Source: Shewanella intestini (GTDB taxonomy: Bacteria > Pseudomonadota > Gammaproteobacteria > Enterobacterales > Shewanellaceae). Taken from it: a stretch of DNA of 64,000 nt. The position numbers and the translations under genes were made by a program. The stretch lies in assembly GCF_018221465.1 (NCBI RefSeq), contig NZ_JAAIKR010000007.1:93911-157910 (forward strand), written 5' to 3'. Positions 37,500 through 47,912 of this stretch are shown one piece after another (position 1 is the stretch's first letter; each line of letters begins with the position of its first letter). The notes beneath the pieces are model-generated. The model worked only from the letters and a program-made list of their open reading frames with translations, was not told where the DNA came from and searched no databases.

Positions 37500-38350
37500 A
37501 TATATTCCCCATTTTTATAACGGCGATGAACCGCTAATTACTTTTTATTTGCTGGTAATCAAGTTAAACCAGCAAATTAATACGCTTAAATAGTTAAACG
37601 TATAAAAAGGTTAATTAATTAATTCCTAGTTAAACAAACCCTGCTAATTAATTTTTATTCATATTTATGTTCTACATCCAACATTTAAAACTTTATTGTT
37701 TTGTTAACTTAATTTAATGAATTTTTATTAATAATATAGGTTGGCAGTATTTAATTTATTGGAATTAACTAATTCATTTGCTGCGGGAAGGATAATCTAT
37801 TTATTTAGAATTTTATTCAGTGTTTCCGATCACACTTTAATAAAGGAGAATTTTATTAATTTGACACATGTCTAATCATTAGTAAGTACCTCCTTTTGTG
37901 AGGCATTTTTAATGTTTCTTGGGTTGCTTGCAGCGTATAATACGTTGTAGTAGTTGGCTTTCAGGGTGTTTCACATTTTTTGGTAGTGTCGTCTCTTGCT
38001 TTGGTGGATATCTCTTTATGTTTATTCTTAGTAAGTGTGTTAGCGTTTTTTTTGACGCTTCCTACCTTTCTTTTAATATCGAGTTCTATATTAAAAGATG
38101 CCTGCTATATATTGAGGCGAGGTTGGTTAACTAGGTAGTTTGTTTTTTAATAACTGTTTTATTGTTTATCATGATTTGATAGCTGTTTAATTATTTATCG
38201 TAATTTAATATAACAGTTGTCGTGATTGTTTTAACCTGTTCTTATTTTGTTCGGGTTGAATTAAACAGCTGAGTGATGTTGGTTAGTATATAAAAGTCCA
38301 AGTGTGATTACATTTGAGTTTAAGTTTTTATGATTTTTTAAGGCTGAGTT
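37500..38350. other. Long AT-rich divergent regulatory region
   Basis: 850 bases between two divergent molybdoenzyme operons. It is AT-rich with many TTAATTAA-type stretches. A partial palindrome AGTGT-TTCCGA-(T)CACACT occurs near 37819-37836 and has one good CRP half-site (TCACA), which is weak evidence only. One 71-codon frame at 37919-38134 is not convincing as a gene. A leader RNA or small RNA could be hidden here. Confidence 0.4.
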
Positions 38351-39046
38351 ATGTTAGATAGACGTTCCATTTTGAAAATGGCAGCGGGTAGCGCCATGCT
38401 TGCTCTTGTGCCCAGTGCACAATTACAAGCCAAAACTTCCGGAAAAAGATTGGCAATGGTATTTGACGTGCGTCGTTGTACTGGTTGTCTGTCTTGTACT
38501 GTTTCTTGTTCAGTAGAAAACCAAACTGAGGCTGGACGTTGTCGTACCCGTGTGACTCAAGCCACCGTTGAACAAGAAAATGGTTTTGCTGCATTGTCAG
38601 TACCTAATCAATGTAATAACTGTGTCAATCCCGCTTGTGTTGATATCTGTCCGGTTGAAGCCACCTTTAAACGCGAAGAAGACGGCATTGTGGTCATTGA
38701 CCATGAGCAATGTATTCATTGCCAACAATGTGTTGATGCTTGTCCTTATGGTGCACGTCGTAAAGATGACACCTTCAATAACCCACCTGAGAAATGTAAT
38801 TTCTGTATTCACCGTGTGACCGCAGGTCTATTACCTGCGTGTGTTGAAACATGTATTGGTGAAGCAAGAACCTTTGGCGATTTAAACGATCCTCAAAGCA
38901 AAATCTCTCAATTAGTAAAAGACAACAAAGTTTATTCCATGTTGGCTGAAGCGGGCACTAACCCGAACATTTTCTACATCGGTTTGCCTGAACAAGCAGA
39001 CGATCAAGAAATCTTAAAATTAAACTTCCTTGATTGGCAACGTTAG
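38351..39046 (+). CDS. Tat-exported four-cluster ferredoxin (TtrB family, copy 2)
   Basis: 231 residues, the same length as copy 1 at 21932-22627. Tat signal LDRRSILKMAAGSAMLALVPS. Cysteine groups CTGCLSCTVSC, CNNCVNPACVDIC, CIHCQQCVDAC and CNFCIHRVTAGLLPACVETC. The C-terminal IFYIGLPEQADDQEILKLNFLDWQR matches the end of copy 1, including the final WQR. It is followed after six bases by the TtrA-like gene, and shuttles electrons to it. Confidence 0.88.
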   Translation: MLDRRSILKMAAGSAMLALVPSAQLQAKTSGKRLAMVFDVRRCTGCLSCTVSCSVENQTEAGRCRTRVTQATVEQENGFAALSVPNQCNNCVNPACVDICPVEATFKREEDGIVVIDHEQCIHCQQCVDACPYGARRKDDTFNNPPEKCNFCIHRVTAGLLPACVETCIGEARTFGDLNDPQSKISQLVKDNKVYSMLAEAGTNPNIFYIGLPEQADDQEILKLNFLDWQR

Positions 39047-39052
39047 GAGCAA

Positions 39053-42000
39053 ATGATGGATAGACGTAAATTTCTCACGCGTGCAGGCTTAGTTTCTGCC
39101 GCCAGTGTTGCCACTGTTGCTTGTGGTGACAAACCTTATGTAGGCCCTGTGCACAGCAAAGATGTGTCTAAGTTTGGTCACCCTATTGCTGTTGAGTATC
39201 AAAAAGATGCTGCTGGTAATTGGGAAAAAACACCGGGTGTACGTACTGCTTATTCACGCTGCTTCACTTGTAATAACGTTTGTGGTTTACGTGTTCGTGT
39301 CGACGAGAAAACCGACAAAGTGATGAAAGTGGTAGGTAACCCTTATTGTGAAAACAACTCAGGATCGCCATTACCATTAAGCACCAGCGTCAAAGATAGC
39401 TACATTGCATTAACTGGCGATGCTGGGCTTGAAAACCGCGCAACAACGTGTGCTAAAGGTTCAAGTGCTGTTGACTCGGTTGATGATGAGCGCCGTATCA
39501 CGCAAGTACTTAAACGTGCGGGGAAACGTGGCGAAGGTAAATGGGAAACCATTTCTTATGAGCAAGCGCTAAAAGAAATCCTCGAAGGTGGTGATTTATT
39601 TGGTGAAGGACACGTTGATGGCTTAAAAGCGTTACGTAATCTTGATGAACTCATTAAACCTGGTCACCCTGAGTTTGGTTCTAAAGCTAACCAATTATTT
39701 GCCACATTTAACGCTGAAGATACCTTGCGTGGTAGTTTCTACGCTCGCTTTATGCAGCAGTCTTGGGGCACAGTAAACTTAGGCACTAAACATGCTTATT
39801 GTGGTGCAGCGCAAGCAACCGGTTACGCATTAGGTGTTGCTGAAGGCTTTGAAGAATGGTTAAACGATGTTGACTGGGAAGCCGTTGAATACGGTTTATT
39901 CTTAGGTACAAGCCCAGGATCTTCTGGGGTATCGTTAAACCGTTTAGGCCGTGGTTTAGCTGATAGCCGTGTCGGTCGTAAATTTAAATATGTGTGTGTT
40001 GATCCACTATTACGTACGACTGTTGCTGCTGACACTAACGCGAAATGGTTACCGATTAAACCGGGTAAAGACGGTGCATTCGCTTTTGGTGTAATTCGCA
40101 CCATGTTAGAAGAGCAATGGTTCAATAAAGTGAGCTTGCAATGTGCGAGTCCAAAAGCGGCTGAAGCCGCTGGTGAGTTACATCATACCAATGCTGGCCA
40201 TTTAGTGGTGATGGATCCTAAGCATCCACGTTACCGCCAATTTGCTCAAGCGTCTGAGTTTGGTCTTGGCGGCGATGAAGCGCTTATCTTAACTGCGGGC
40301 ACTAAAAAACTTGTCTCAGCTGAGTCAGGTGCTAACGCTGAGTTATTTGTTAGCCGCACGCTTAAAAATAAGCAAGGTCATAAAGTCAACGTGGCATCTT
40401 CATTACATTTATTACGTAAAGAAGCGCAGCGTACTTCAATGAAACACTACGCAGAGCAAAGTGGTGTTAGCATCGAGGATATGCGCCAAGTTGCCAAAGA
40501 CTTAGCGCATTATGGTCGTAAGTCTTGTGTTGCTGGTAACGGTGGCACCAGTGCTTCTGATGGTTTTGTGATTGGCTGGATTTGGGCACTCCTTAACACT
40601 TTAGCGGGTTCTCACGATGCTAAAGGTGGTGCTATTTACATGAATGGGGGTATCGGTGGTTTAGAAGGCTTATATGACCTAGCCAACATTGATGGCGGCG
40701 TTGATGTGAGCGCACAAGTTAATGCTTGTCGCGATGGCAGCTATGAGTCTTCAACTGAATACCAACAAAAATTAGCCCAAGGTAAAAACCCTTACCCAGC
40801 TGATAATCCATGGCATGAAGTCTTGCCTGCAATGAATGCGGCAGAGCAATGGACGAGTCACGCCAATGCCGATCCATATACCGCTAAAGCGTTTATCGCA
40901 TGGCGTAATAACTTCTTATATAGCGCAGGCTCTATTAGCCAAGAAGTGCTTGCAAGTATTGCAGATCCTAAACGTCTGCCATTAATGATTGGTATTGATT
41001 GCCACATGAATGAAACTAACCGTTATGCGGATTATTTCATTCCAGATCGCTCAATGCTTGAAGAATATGCAGCAGACCGTATGTGGGGTTCGATTAACCT
41101 TGCTGTTGTCACTGCATCGCCAATGGTTACACCGCGTACAGCATTAACTAAACGCGGTGAGCACATTTGTATGGAGCAATTCTTAATTGATATCGCGCTT
41201 AAAATGAAATTACCAGGTTTTGGTAAAGATGCGCTTAAGACGAAGAATGGCGGTACGGCTGACTTATTATGTTTTGAAGACTGGCATGCACGTTATTTAG
41301 CCAACGTAGCTGAACAATGTGGTCAATTACCGACAGTCACTGCTGAAGACCGTGAATGGGCTGGATTAGATTATGCAATGGCACCAATCAAAACCCGTTT
41401 AACTGCTGATGAAGCGGCCAAGGTTGAAGCATTGTTGTCACGTGGTGGCTATTATGAAGCACCAGAAACACGTTACACCGGTGAATTCATGACTGGGGCA
41501 GCGCCTAAAGCACTGCAAATTTATCATCAAGATGTGGCGCAAATGCGTCATCCATTCTCTGGTGAATTTTATCCTGGCACGCCAACGTATCATGAACACC
41601 GTTTTTGGAATGGTGATACATGGGAAAAACATTGGCCAGCAGCGCAATACCCATTGCTGTTCTCAAGCTATAAAGCAACGGTACGTTCAAACTTCAATGT
41701 GGCGTTTACACGTATTGCCGAAATTAGTCCAACTAACTATGTTTACCTCAATACTGAAACCGCCAATGAGCAAGGCTTAAAAGACGGCGATGAAGTTAAG
41801 ATTGTGAGCGCGAATGGCAAGCCGACTCAAGGTGTTGTGCAAGCAGATAGCGGTGTTGCTAAAGGCGCAGTCTGCGTGTCGCACGGTTTTGGTCATAACC
41901 AAGGTTTTGGTGGCGACACTCGTATTATCGATGGTAAAACTGTGGCAGCTATTGCTGCACGTGGCACAGGAACTGCGGTTAACCAAATGGTGCCTGATGA

Positions 42001-42094
42001 CCCAACTCGTAAAGGCCAAGCAAGTATGCTTAACGACTACTGGACTGGGGCGAACTGTCGTCACGGTATTCCAGTTAAATTAGTGAAAGTATAA
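39053..42094 (+). CDS. Tetrathionate-reductase-like molybdoenzyme, catalytic subunit (TtrA family, copy 2)
   Basis: 1013 residues. Tat signal MDRRKFLTRAGLVSAASVATVACG, with VAC resembling a lipobox, so the protein may be a lipoprotein. 4Fe-4S site CFTCNNVC plus TTCAKG; molybdenum ligand cysteine in HAYCGAAQA; family blocks GDLFGEGHVDG, GTSPGSSG, SRGGYYEAPETRYTGEF and DDPTRKGQASMLNDYW. It is homologous to copy 1 along its whole length (for example LHHTNA, KGGA.Y..G..GGL.G.YDLA) but clearly diverged and less AT-rich. The second ATG (39056) has better spacing from AGGAG. No TtrC or TtrRS gene is adjacent, so a CymA-like donor is likely. Substrate not provable. Confidence 0.85.
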   Translation: MMDRRKFLTRAGLVSAASVATVACGDKPYVGPVHSKDVSKFGHPIAVEYQKDAAGNWEKTPGVRTAYSRCFTCNNVCGLRVRVDEKTDKVMKVVGNPYCENNSGSPLPLSTSVKDSYIALTGDAGLENRATTCAKGSSAVDSVDDERRITQVLKRAGKRGEGKWETISYEQALKEILEGGDLFGEGHVDGLKALRNLDELIKPGHPEFGSKANQLFATFNAEDTLRGSFYARFMQQSWGTVNLGTKHAYCGAAQATGYALGVAEGFEEWLNDVDWEAVEYGLFLGTSPGSSGVSLNRLGRGLADSRVGRKFKYVCVDPLLRTTVAADTNAKWLPIKPGKDGAFAFGVIRTMLEEQWFNKVSLQCASPKAAEAAGELHHTNAGHLVVMDPKHPRYRQFAQASEFGLGGDEALILTAGTKKLVSAESGANAELFVSRTLKNKQGHKVNVASSLHLLRKEAQRTSMKHYAEQSGVSIEDMRQVAKDLAHYGRKSCVAGNGGTSASDGFVIGWIWALLNTLAGSHDAKGGAIYMNGGIGGLEGLYDLANIDGGVDVSAQVNACRDGSYESSTEYQQKLAQGKNPYPADNPWHEVLPAMNAAEQWTSHANADPYTAKAFIAWRNNFLYSAGSISQEVLASIADPKRLPLMIGIDCHMNETNRYADYFIPDRSMLEEYAADRMWGSINLAVVTASPMVTPRTALTKRGEHICMEQFLIDIALKMKLPGFGKDALKTKNGGTADLLCFEDWHARYLANVAEQCGQLPTVTAEDREWAGLDYAMAPIKTRLTADEAAKVEALLSRGGYYEAPETRYTGEFMTGAAPKALQIYHQDVAQMRHPFSGEFYPGTPTYHEHRFWNGDTWEKHWPAAQYPLLFSSYKATVRSNFNVAFTRIAEISPTNYVYLNTETANEQGLKDGDEVKIVSANGKPTQGVVQADSGVAKGAVCVSHGFGHNQGFGGDTRIIDGKTVAAIAARGTGTAVNQMVPDDPTRKGQASMLNDYWTGANCRHGIPVKLVKV

Positions 42095-42121
42095 CCTTGC
42101 ATTGATTGCTAAATAGACCCA

Positions 42122-42153
42122 TAAAAAGAGGCTGAACTTTCAGCCTCTTTTTT
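42122..42153 (+). terminator. Terminator after the second TtrBA operon
   Basis: AAAAAGAGGCTGAA and TTCAGCCTCTTTTT form a strong stem, then further T; about 30 bases past the TtrA-like stop. Confidence 0.92.
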
Positions 42154-42189
42154 TATGGCAAATTAATAGAGCTTGTCCATCATTTCAGT

Positions 42190-42237
42190 GTCTAGTTGTC
42201 TAGTTGTCTAGTTGTCTAGTTGTCTAGTTGTCTAGTT
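42190..42237. repeat. Octanucleotide tandem repeat, six units
   Basis: Six exact copies of GTCTAGTT, then one degenerate unit (GTTTGGTT). It lies between the TtrA-like terminator and the secreted-protein gene. Unit length equals that of the larger array at 16241-16772. Confidence 0.95.
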
Positions 42238-42328
42238 GTTTGGTTTCAAGTCATTGGCATCATGTAATTTTTTCAGTTTGAATTTATCAACCCATGCTAA
42301 CGTGTTTGATTTTGTGCAGGAGACCAAC

Positions 42329-42916
42329 ATGGTCAAAAAATCGTTATCAATGCTGGTACTTGGTTTATCAACAAGTGTGTTTTCTTTGACGAGTGTTGCT
42401 GCTTCAGCAGAGCAAGATGCCTTTTTAGAAAATATTAAAGCTTATTGTGGTCAAGCTTTTGCGGGCAAAGTGGTCAGCACAGATGCGGCTGATAAAGACT
42501 TCGCTTCGCAACACTTAGTCATGCATGTACGTGAATGCGATAAAGACCAAGTTAAAATTCCCTTTCATGTTGGTGAAGATCACTCGCGTACATGGGTGCT
42601 AACAAAGTCAGACCAAGGTATTCAATTAAAGCATGATCATCGCCACAAAGACGGTACTGAAGATGCGGTAACTATGTATGGTGGCGACACGGCAGACAAA
42701 GGCACTGCTCACTGGCAATCATTCCCTGTAGATGCGTTTTCAATTGCCAACTTTACCGCTAATGGCTTAACGGCATCGGTTACCAATGTTTGGCATATGG
42801 GGATTGCGGACAACACGTTTACTTATCAGCTGACTCGTGAAAACAGAAACTTTGAAGTGGTGTTTGATCTCAGCAAACCAGTGCCATTGCCGCCAACCCC
42901 ATGGGGACATAAATAA
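42329..42916 (+). CDS. Secreted protein of unknown function
   Basis: The ATG at 42329 follows CAGGAGA and opens a signal peptide (MVKKSLSMLVLGLSTSVFSLTSVAASA). The mature protein, about 168 residues, is soluble, with two cysteines (AYCGQAF, RECDKDQ), a histidine-rich patch (LKHDHRHKDG) and a central beta-rich part (GTAHWQSFPVDAFSIANFTANGL). I do not recognise the family. It is on the same strand as the TtrBA pair but separated by a terminator and an octamer repeat, so it is probably transcribed alone. Confidence 0.75.
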   Translation: MVKKSLSMLVLGLSTSVFSLTSVAASAEQDAFLENIKAYCGQAFAGKVVSTDAADKDFASQHLVMHVRECDKDQVKIPFHVGEDHSRTWVLTKSDQGIQLKHDHRHKDGTEDAVTMYGGDTADKGTAHWQSFPVDAFSIANFTANGLTASVTNVWHMGIADNTFTYQLTRENRNFEVVFDLSKPVPLPPTPWGHK

Positions 42917-42966
42917 CACCATTTGTAGCGGCTTGGGTAAGACAAAGACGTTAAATGGTAACCATA

Positions 42967-42993
42967 AAAATGCGCCATCATTGGCGCATTTTT
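42967..42993 (+). terminator. Terminator after the secreted-protein gene
   Basis: AAATGCGCCA and TTGGCGCATTTTTT around TCA; strong stem with T run. Confidence 0.9.
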
Positions 42994-43084
42994 TGTCGCT
43001 GGCGTTCGCTAATCCGTCATGTCGGTTTAGTCGCCACTGCCATTGCTTTTGTTGTCGCTAAAAAAGTCATTAATCGAAGCTAAG

Positions 43085-43660
43085 TTATTTGGCGTCAAAG
43101 GTAAAAGATTGTCCAGCTAAAGCCGCTTCATACATTAAGCCACCTTTTGCCGCGGTAAAAACCGCCATGCCATTAACATAGCTGGCTGTAGCATTATGGT
43201 TGCTGCCTGCTTGACCAGCACCTGCCGAGTTACCCGTTGTGCCAGTTTGAGCACTTGCGCCGACATTAATGGCCACCGCTGAAGCTTGTGCGGAGAATTC
43301 AAAACTGCCGCTAGTAAACTTTTCATAAGCTTGTGCATTTTGGAAGAAAATAATCTCACTGTATGCTTGACCACCGAGTTGTAAGCCAATAGAGATTTGC
43401 GATAAAGACGAGTCGCCAGTGTGAACACCGCCGCGATATACTCGACCATCACCATAAGCAGCACCAACAAAAAAACCACCTTTGCCGACGGTAGGAAATA
43501 ATGCATAACCGTAAGCGCTGGCAATTAATTGGCGAGTTTCGGGGGCTTTTTTAAAGTTAGTGAGCGCTTGTTGATATTTATCTTTGGCTAACGTGGGTGT
43601 GCTAAACAGGAGTGCCATAAGCATCATTGCACTTAACGTTATTGTCGATATTCGTGCCAT
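43085..43660 (-). CDS. SYLF-domain (Ysc84-like) lipid-binding exported protein
   Basis: Starting at 43660, 191 residues: signal peptide MARISTITLSAMMLMALLFSTPTLA, then the SYLF domain: AYGYALFPTVGKGGFFVGAAYGDGRVYRGGVHTG, QISIGLQLGGQAYSEIIFFQNAQAYEKF and a C-terminal MAVFTAAKGGLMYEAALAGQSFTFDAK. A serine/glycine/alanine-rich insert (AQTGTTGNSAGAGQAGSNHN) interrupts it. SYLF domains bind acidic lipids; in bacteria the role is unknown. Monocistronic. Confidence 0.9.
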   Translation of the reverse strand: MARISTITLSAMMLMALLFSTPTLAKDKYQQALTNFKKAPETRQLIASAYGYALFPTVGKGGFFVGAAYGDGRVYRGGVHTGDSSLSQISIGLQLGGQAYSEIIFFQNAQAYEKFTSGSFEFSAQASAVAINVGASAQTGTTGNSAGAGQAGSNHNATASYVNGMAVFTAAKGGLMYEAALAGQSFTFDAK

Positions 43661-43827
43661 AACAACCTCAAATAAAAAGAATTTAACCAAAGATAACATA
43701 AATTCATAAGTTGCGAATATATTGTATTGGTTGAGGTGTTGTTAATGGTGCACTTTGACATCAGCGATGCGTTGCCAAAGTTTCATCTTTTTGCTTAGTC
43801 TGTCGCACTAGCAATTAATGCGATTGA

Positions 43828-44223
43828 TTAATCGGCTTGCTTGGCTTTACGTAAATGGCGATTAGATTGCCCCTGTTCAGGTTTTCCAGGGACAGGTTGA
43901 CGCTCTGCCAATAAATGCTTGATGGCTCTAATTGGGTGAGGTAACAACATTCTTGGACCGGCAAATTTCATGATTTCACGCGCATGTTCTTTCATATGCG
44001 GCTTATAGCAATGTACCGGACAGTTATTGCAAGTTGGTTTGTTTTGGCCATAAGGGCAACGATCTAAGCGGGTGCAGGCATAATCGAGAAAGGCTTGGCA
44101 GTCATCACAAGTGGTGTGTTTTGGCTTGTCTTTATGGTGTGCTTTACAGTAAATTTCGACCATTGCGGCAACGGTATTAAATTCATAAAGTAACTTGCCG
44201 TTAAGTTGTTCACGCTCTGCCAT
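43828..44223 (-). CDS. ygbA: YgbA-like nitrous oxide-stimulated promoter family protein
   Basis: 131 residues with the conserved cysteine/histidine pattern of YgbA: VEIYCKAHHKDKPKHTTCDDCQAFLDYACTRLDRCPYGQNKPTCNNCPVHCYKPHMKEHAREIMKFAGPRML. In E. coli ygbA is induced by nitric oxide through NsrR and linked to nitrosative stress and iron-sulfur status. The cysteines could bind metal or a cluster. Upstream, 44257-44268 and 44275-44285 carry two AGGTnnnnACC-type elements 18 bases apart that may be operator sites, but they do not match the NsrR consensus well. Confidence 0.88.
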   Translation of the reverse strand: MAEREQLNGKLLYEFNTVAAMVEIYCKAHHKDKPKHTTCDDCQAFLDYACTRLDRCPYGQNKPTCNNCPVHCYKPHMKEHAREIMKFAGPRMLLPHPIRAIKHLLAERQPVPGKPEQGQSNRHLRKAKQAD

Positions 44224-44587
44224 GATTATCCCCTTACTACCACCAAAACCTGAAACAGGTGCATACCTCGATATAGGTAATACCCTAGTGAAACACTAAA
44301 GTATTAATAGTTTATGCCTCCTAGTTAGGCGGCTCAAACCTTGACGCAAAAAATTATGAGCTACCGCACAAAATGAATTTAACGGCGAGTTTTACGAGCG
44401 GATTAACAAAAATAACCATATATGCTAATTAAATTGGCTAAAAGCTTGATTTAGTAGTTGGAAATGCTTTAAAAATAGGTTTTGTTTGTATAAAAAAACA
44501 ACGCCTAAATAAGAGGTTAACTTATTTAGATCGGTTGATTTTTAACGATTAACTGTCACACATAACGTGTGCTTTGCTGGTGATACC

Positions 44588-45463
<876 letters not shown>

Positions 45464-45654
45464 GCATAGTCTGTGAGTGAGTAATACGGCTTGATTGCAG
45501 CGGATACTCACTCATTAGCGTACTGTTTTTAGTCACAATAGTTGACTGTTAAGGTATGATATCGCTTAACCCGATTTAACGCGGACATCTGGTTCGCGTT
45601 TTTTTATGCTTTTTTATTCGTATTCACGTCATCGACAAAGGTTTGAGTAACGTT

Positions 45655-45996
45655 ATGAAGTCTTTATTATCTCGTTCTGCCATCATTAAATTCGCCCTTG
45701 CAATTGGTGTTGTCAGCGCCTTGACCGCTTGTATTCAAACACCTAATTGGACCTTGTTTTACGTTGCTGATCAGCAGCCAATGCCAACTCAAATGGTGAA
45801 ACAGCAATTTATTAAAGGCTATTATGACTCTATTGAGCACTGCCAAGCGAAAGGTCGGGGCTTGTTGAAATTAAATGCCAGCTCTGTTGAACCACAACAG
45901 GCTTATATTTGTGGTCAAATGTGTGTTGCCGATGAAAAAACGGGAGAGATTGCGTGTCAAAACTTAATCCCGGGCTCAAAGCATGATGAACTTTAA
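45655..45996 (+). CDS. Small lipoprotein of unknown function
   Basis: Starting at 45655, 113 residues. Signal peptide with lipobox ([20 protein letters not shown], cysteine about residue 24). The mature part holds four more cysteines (EHCQAKG, YICGQMC, IACQN), so two disulphides are likely. No family recognised. The stop lies 13 bases inside selO, so the two are translationally coupled. A terminator-like stem (AACGCGGA / TTCGCGTT then T run, 45578-45607) precedes it and may end the upstream gene. Confidence 0.8.
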   Translation: MKSLLSRSAIIKFALAIGVVSALTACIQTPNWTLFYVADQQPMPTQMVKQQFIKGYYDSIEHCQAKGRGLLKLNASSVEPQQAYICGQMCVADEKTGEIACQNLIPGSKHDEL

Positions 45997-47431
45997 ACAA
46001 GATTTTTTTGAACAGCTTAGTGGGTTTTATTCTCAGGTTTATCCCACGCCAATTACCCAGCCACATTGGTTAGGTTGGAGTGATGACGCTGCCAAGCTAA
46101 TTGGTTTAACTCAGCCTAATGATGAACTGCTTATGCAGTTGTCGGGTAATATCGCCGCCCCTGATGCCAGTTATTACGCGCAAGTGTATAGCGGCCATCA
46201 ATTTGGTGGTTACACTCCGAGGCTAGGAGATGGTCGCTCAATTATCATGGGGGAGGCCACGGGTCCACATGGAGCTTGGGATGTTGCTTTAAAAGGCGCG
46301 GGCCCAACTCCTTACTCAAGACAAGGTGATGGCCGTGCGGTGATGCGCTCAGCCGTGCGTGAATTTTTAATTTCTGAAGCATTAGCGGCGCTTGATGTTC
46401 CCACCTCAAGAGCGTTAGCTGTTATTGGCTCTGATTTACCTGTGTGGCGTGAAACCCAAGAACAGGCCGCCATTACTGTAAGGCTTGCTAAAAGCCATAT
46501 TCGCTTTGGGCATTTTGAGTATTTTTGCCATAGCGAGCAAGGGCGAACTGAAAAGTTGACTCAATTAGTCAACTTTACGTTAGCCCAGCATTTTCCGCAC
46601 CTTAGCGCTGACAAAGCAGGTTATGTGCAGTGGTTTAATGAAGTGGTCGAAAGCACCGCAAAAATGATTGCTCATTGGCAAAGTATTGGTTTTGCGCATG
46701 GGGTCATGAACACTGACAATATGTCGATTCTCGGTGACAGCTTTGACTTTGGTCCGTTTGCGTTCATTGATACCTTCAAAGAAGATTTCATTTGTAATCA
46801 TTCCGATCACCAAGGCCGCTATGCCTTTGGCCAGCAACCTGGCATTGGTTTATGGAATTTACAATGTTTAGCCCAAGCGTTATCGCCAGTAATTGCCTCA
46901 GATGATCTTGTGGCGGCGCTAAACCGTTATCAAACCCATTTAGTTGCCCATTATGTTGAACTCATGGCGCAAAAGTTGGGGTTTGATTATCAAGTGAGTC
47001 AGCATCAACAAGATTTAACTCTAATTGGCCAGTTAACCACTTTACTTGAAGCCAATCAGCTTGATTACACTCAGTCATTGCGCCAGTTTGGCCAAATTGA
47101 CATCCATAGTCAGCATTCGAGTTTAAGAGACAACATGATAGATGTTGACGGTTTTGACCAGTGGTTTAGCCGTTATCAACAACGTGTCGGTAATGTGGCA
47201 GATATGAGGCAATGGCAAGCTCAGCGTAACGGAGTTAATCCTAAGTATGTGCTGCGTAATTACTTGGCTCAAGAGGCGATAATTGATATTGAAGAGCGTG
47301 GTGATAACCGTAAGCTTAAACAAATACAATCAGTATTAGCCCAGCCGTTTGCTGAGCATGCTGAATTTGAGGACTTTGCCAAAAGGCCACCTGAATGGGG
47401 ACAAGGGTTGATTATGTCTTGTAGTAGCTAA
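45983..47431 (+). CDS. selO: Protein adenylyltransferase SelO (YdiU/UPF0061)
   Basis: 482 residues. SelO is a pseudokinase-fold enzyme that transfers AMP to protein hydroxyls, linked to redox stress. Seen: [28 protein letters not shown], the inverted ATP-binding lysine in [41 protein letters not shown] (catalytic N and D residues), [10 protein letters not shown]. The C-terminus [15 protein letters not shown] ends in CSS; the cysteine occupies the position of selenocysteine in animal SelO. Length is typical. It overlaps the lipoprotein gene by 14 bases. Confidence 0.95.
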   Translation: MMNFKQDFFEQLSGFYSQVYPTPITQPHWLGWSDDAAKLIGLTQPNDELLMQLSGNIAAPDASYYAQVYSGHQFGGYTPRLGDGRSIIMGEATGPHGAWDVALKGAGPTPYSRQGDGRAVMRSAVREFLISEALAALDVPTSRALAVIGSDLPVWRETQEQAAITVRLAKSHIRFGHFEYFCHSEQGRTEKLTQLVNFTLAQHFPHLSADKAGYVQWFNEVVESTAKMIAHWQSIGFAHGVMNTDNMSILGDSFDFGPFAFIDTFKEDFICNHSDHQGRYAFGQQPGIGLWNLQCLAQALSPVIASDDLVAALNRYQTHLVAHYVELMAQKLGFDYQVSQHQQDLTLIGQLTTLLEANQLDYTQSLRQFGQIDIHSQHSSLRDNMIDVDGFDQWFSRYQQRVGNVADMRQWQAQRNGVNPKYVLRNYLAQEAIIDIEERGDNRKLKQIQSVLAQPFAEHAEFEDFAKRPPEWGQGLIMSCSS

Positions 47432-47567
47432 GCTATGATGTCGGGCGTAAATCCAAAAAGCATTCAGAAAGCTTTAAGTACTCAGTCAAGGTTACGCTCA
47501 CCATAAACATCGCCAAAATAAAGCGCGCAGTAAGCGCTAATCAGCACAGCCAAAAAGTCATTAGATT

Positions 47568-47912
47568 ATGGCGGTAATACACGTAGGAAATACAACTCCA
47601 ATCATGTTAAAGATTTTTTCAGTTAAATTTGATAACAGCGACAGTAGTTTATTGATTGAAGCCGAGGTGGATTTTGACCACTTTGAACAGTTTGCTGAGC
47701 CATTAGCCCTGGCCATGGATTGTGAGATTAAAGAACGTCAATGGGGAGCGGATAGACATCAATGGCGACTCATGTTTGAAGGGACTGGATTAGTCATGCA
47801 TTATGAGTTTTACGGTAATATTTGTTGGATAAAGCCAGAGCGTCCACAAGACGGTGAAGTAATAGAGTATTTAGCCGCGTTAATTAAACCATTAGCGCAA
47901 GCGAGGGCGTAA
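47568..47912 (+). CDS. DUF3630-like small protein
   Basis: Up to 114 residues (MLKIFSVKFDNSDSSLLIEAEVDFDHFEQFAEPLALAMDCEIKERQWGADRHQWRLMFEGTGLVMHYEFYGNICWIKPE). It resembles the DUF3630 family of Shewanella and relatives, cytoplasmic, function unknown. The start is uncertain: the ATG at 47604 (MLKIFSVKF) is more like family starts, but neither site has a good ribosome site. Its stop overlaps the srkA start (TAATG), so it is co-expressed with srkA and dsbA. Confidence 0.7.
   Translation: MAVIHVGNTTPIMLKIFSVKFDNSDSSLLIEAEVDFDHFEQFAEPLALAMDCEIKERQWGADRHQWRLMFEGTGLVMHYEFYGNICWIKPERPQDGEVIEYLAALIKPLAQARA

Noticed and set aside
37819-37836. CRP site in the divergent gap
   Set aside because: Only one half-site matches well; the other agrees at about three of five bases.
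37919-38134. 71-residue frame in the long intergenic gap
   Set aside because: No ribosome site, odd composition (Cys, Phe, Ser rich) and no family resemblance.
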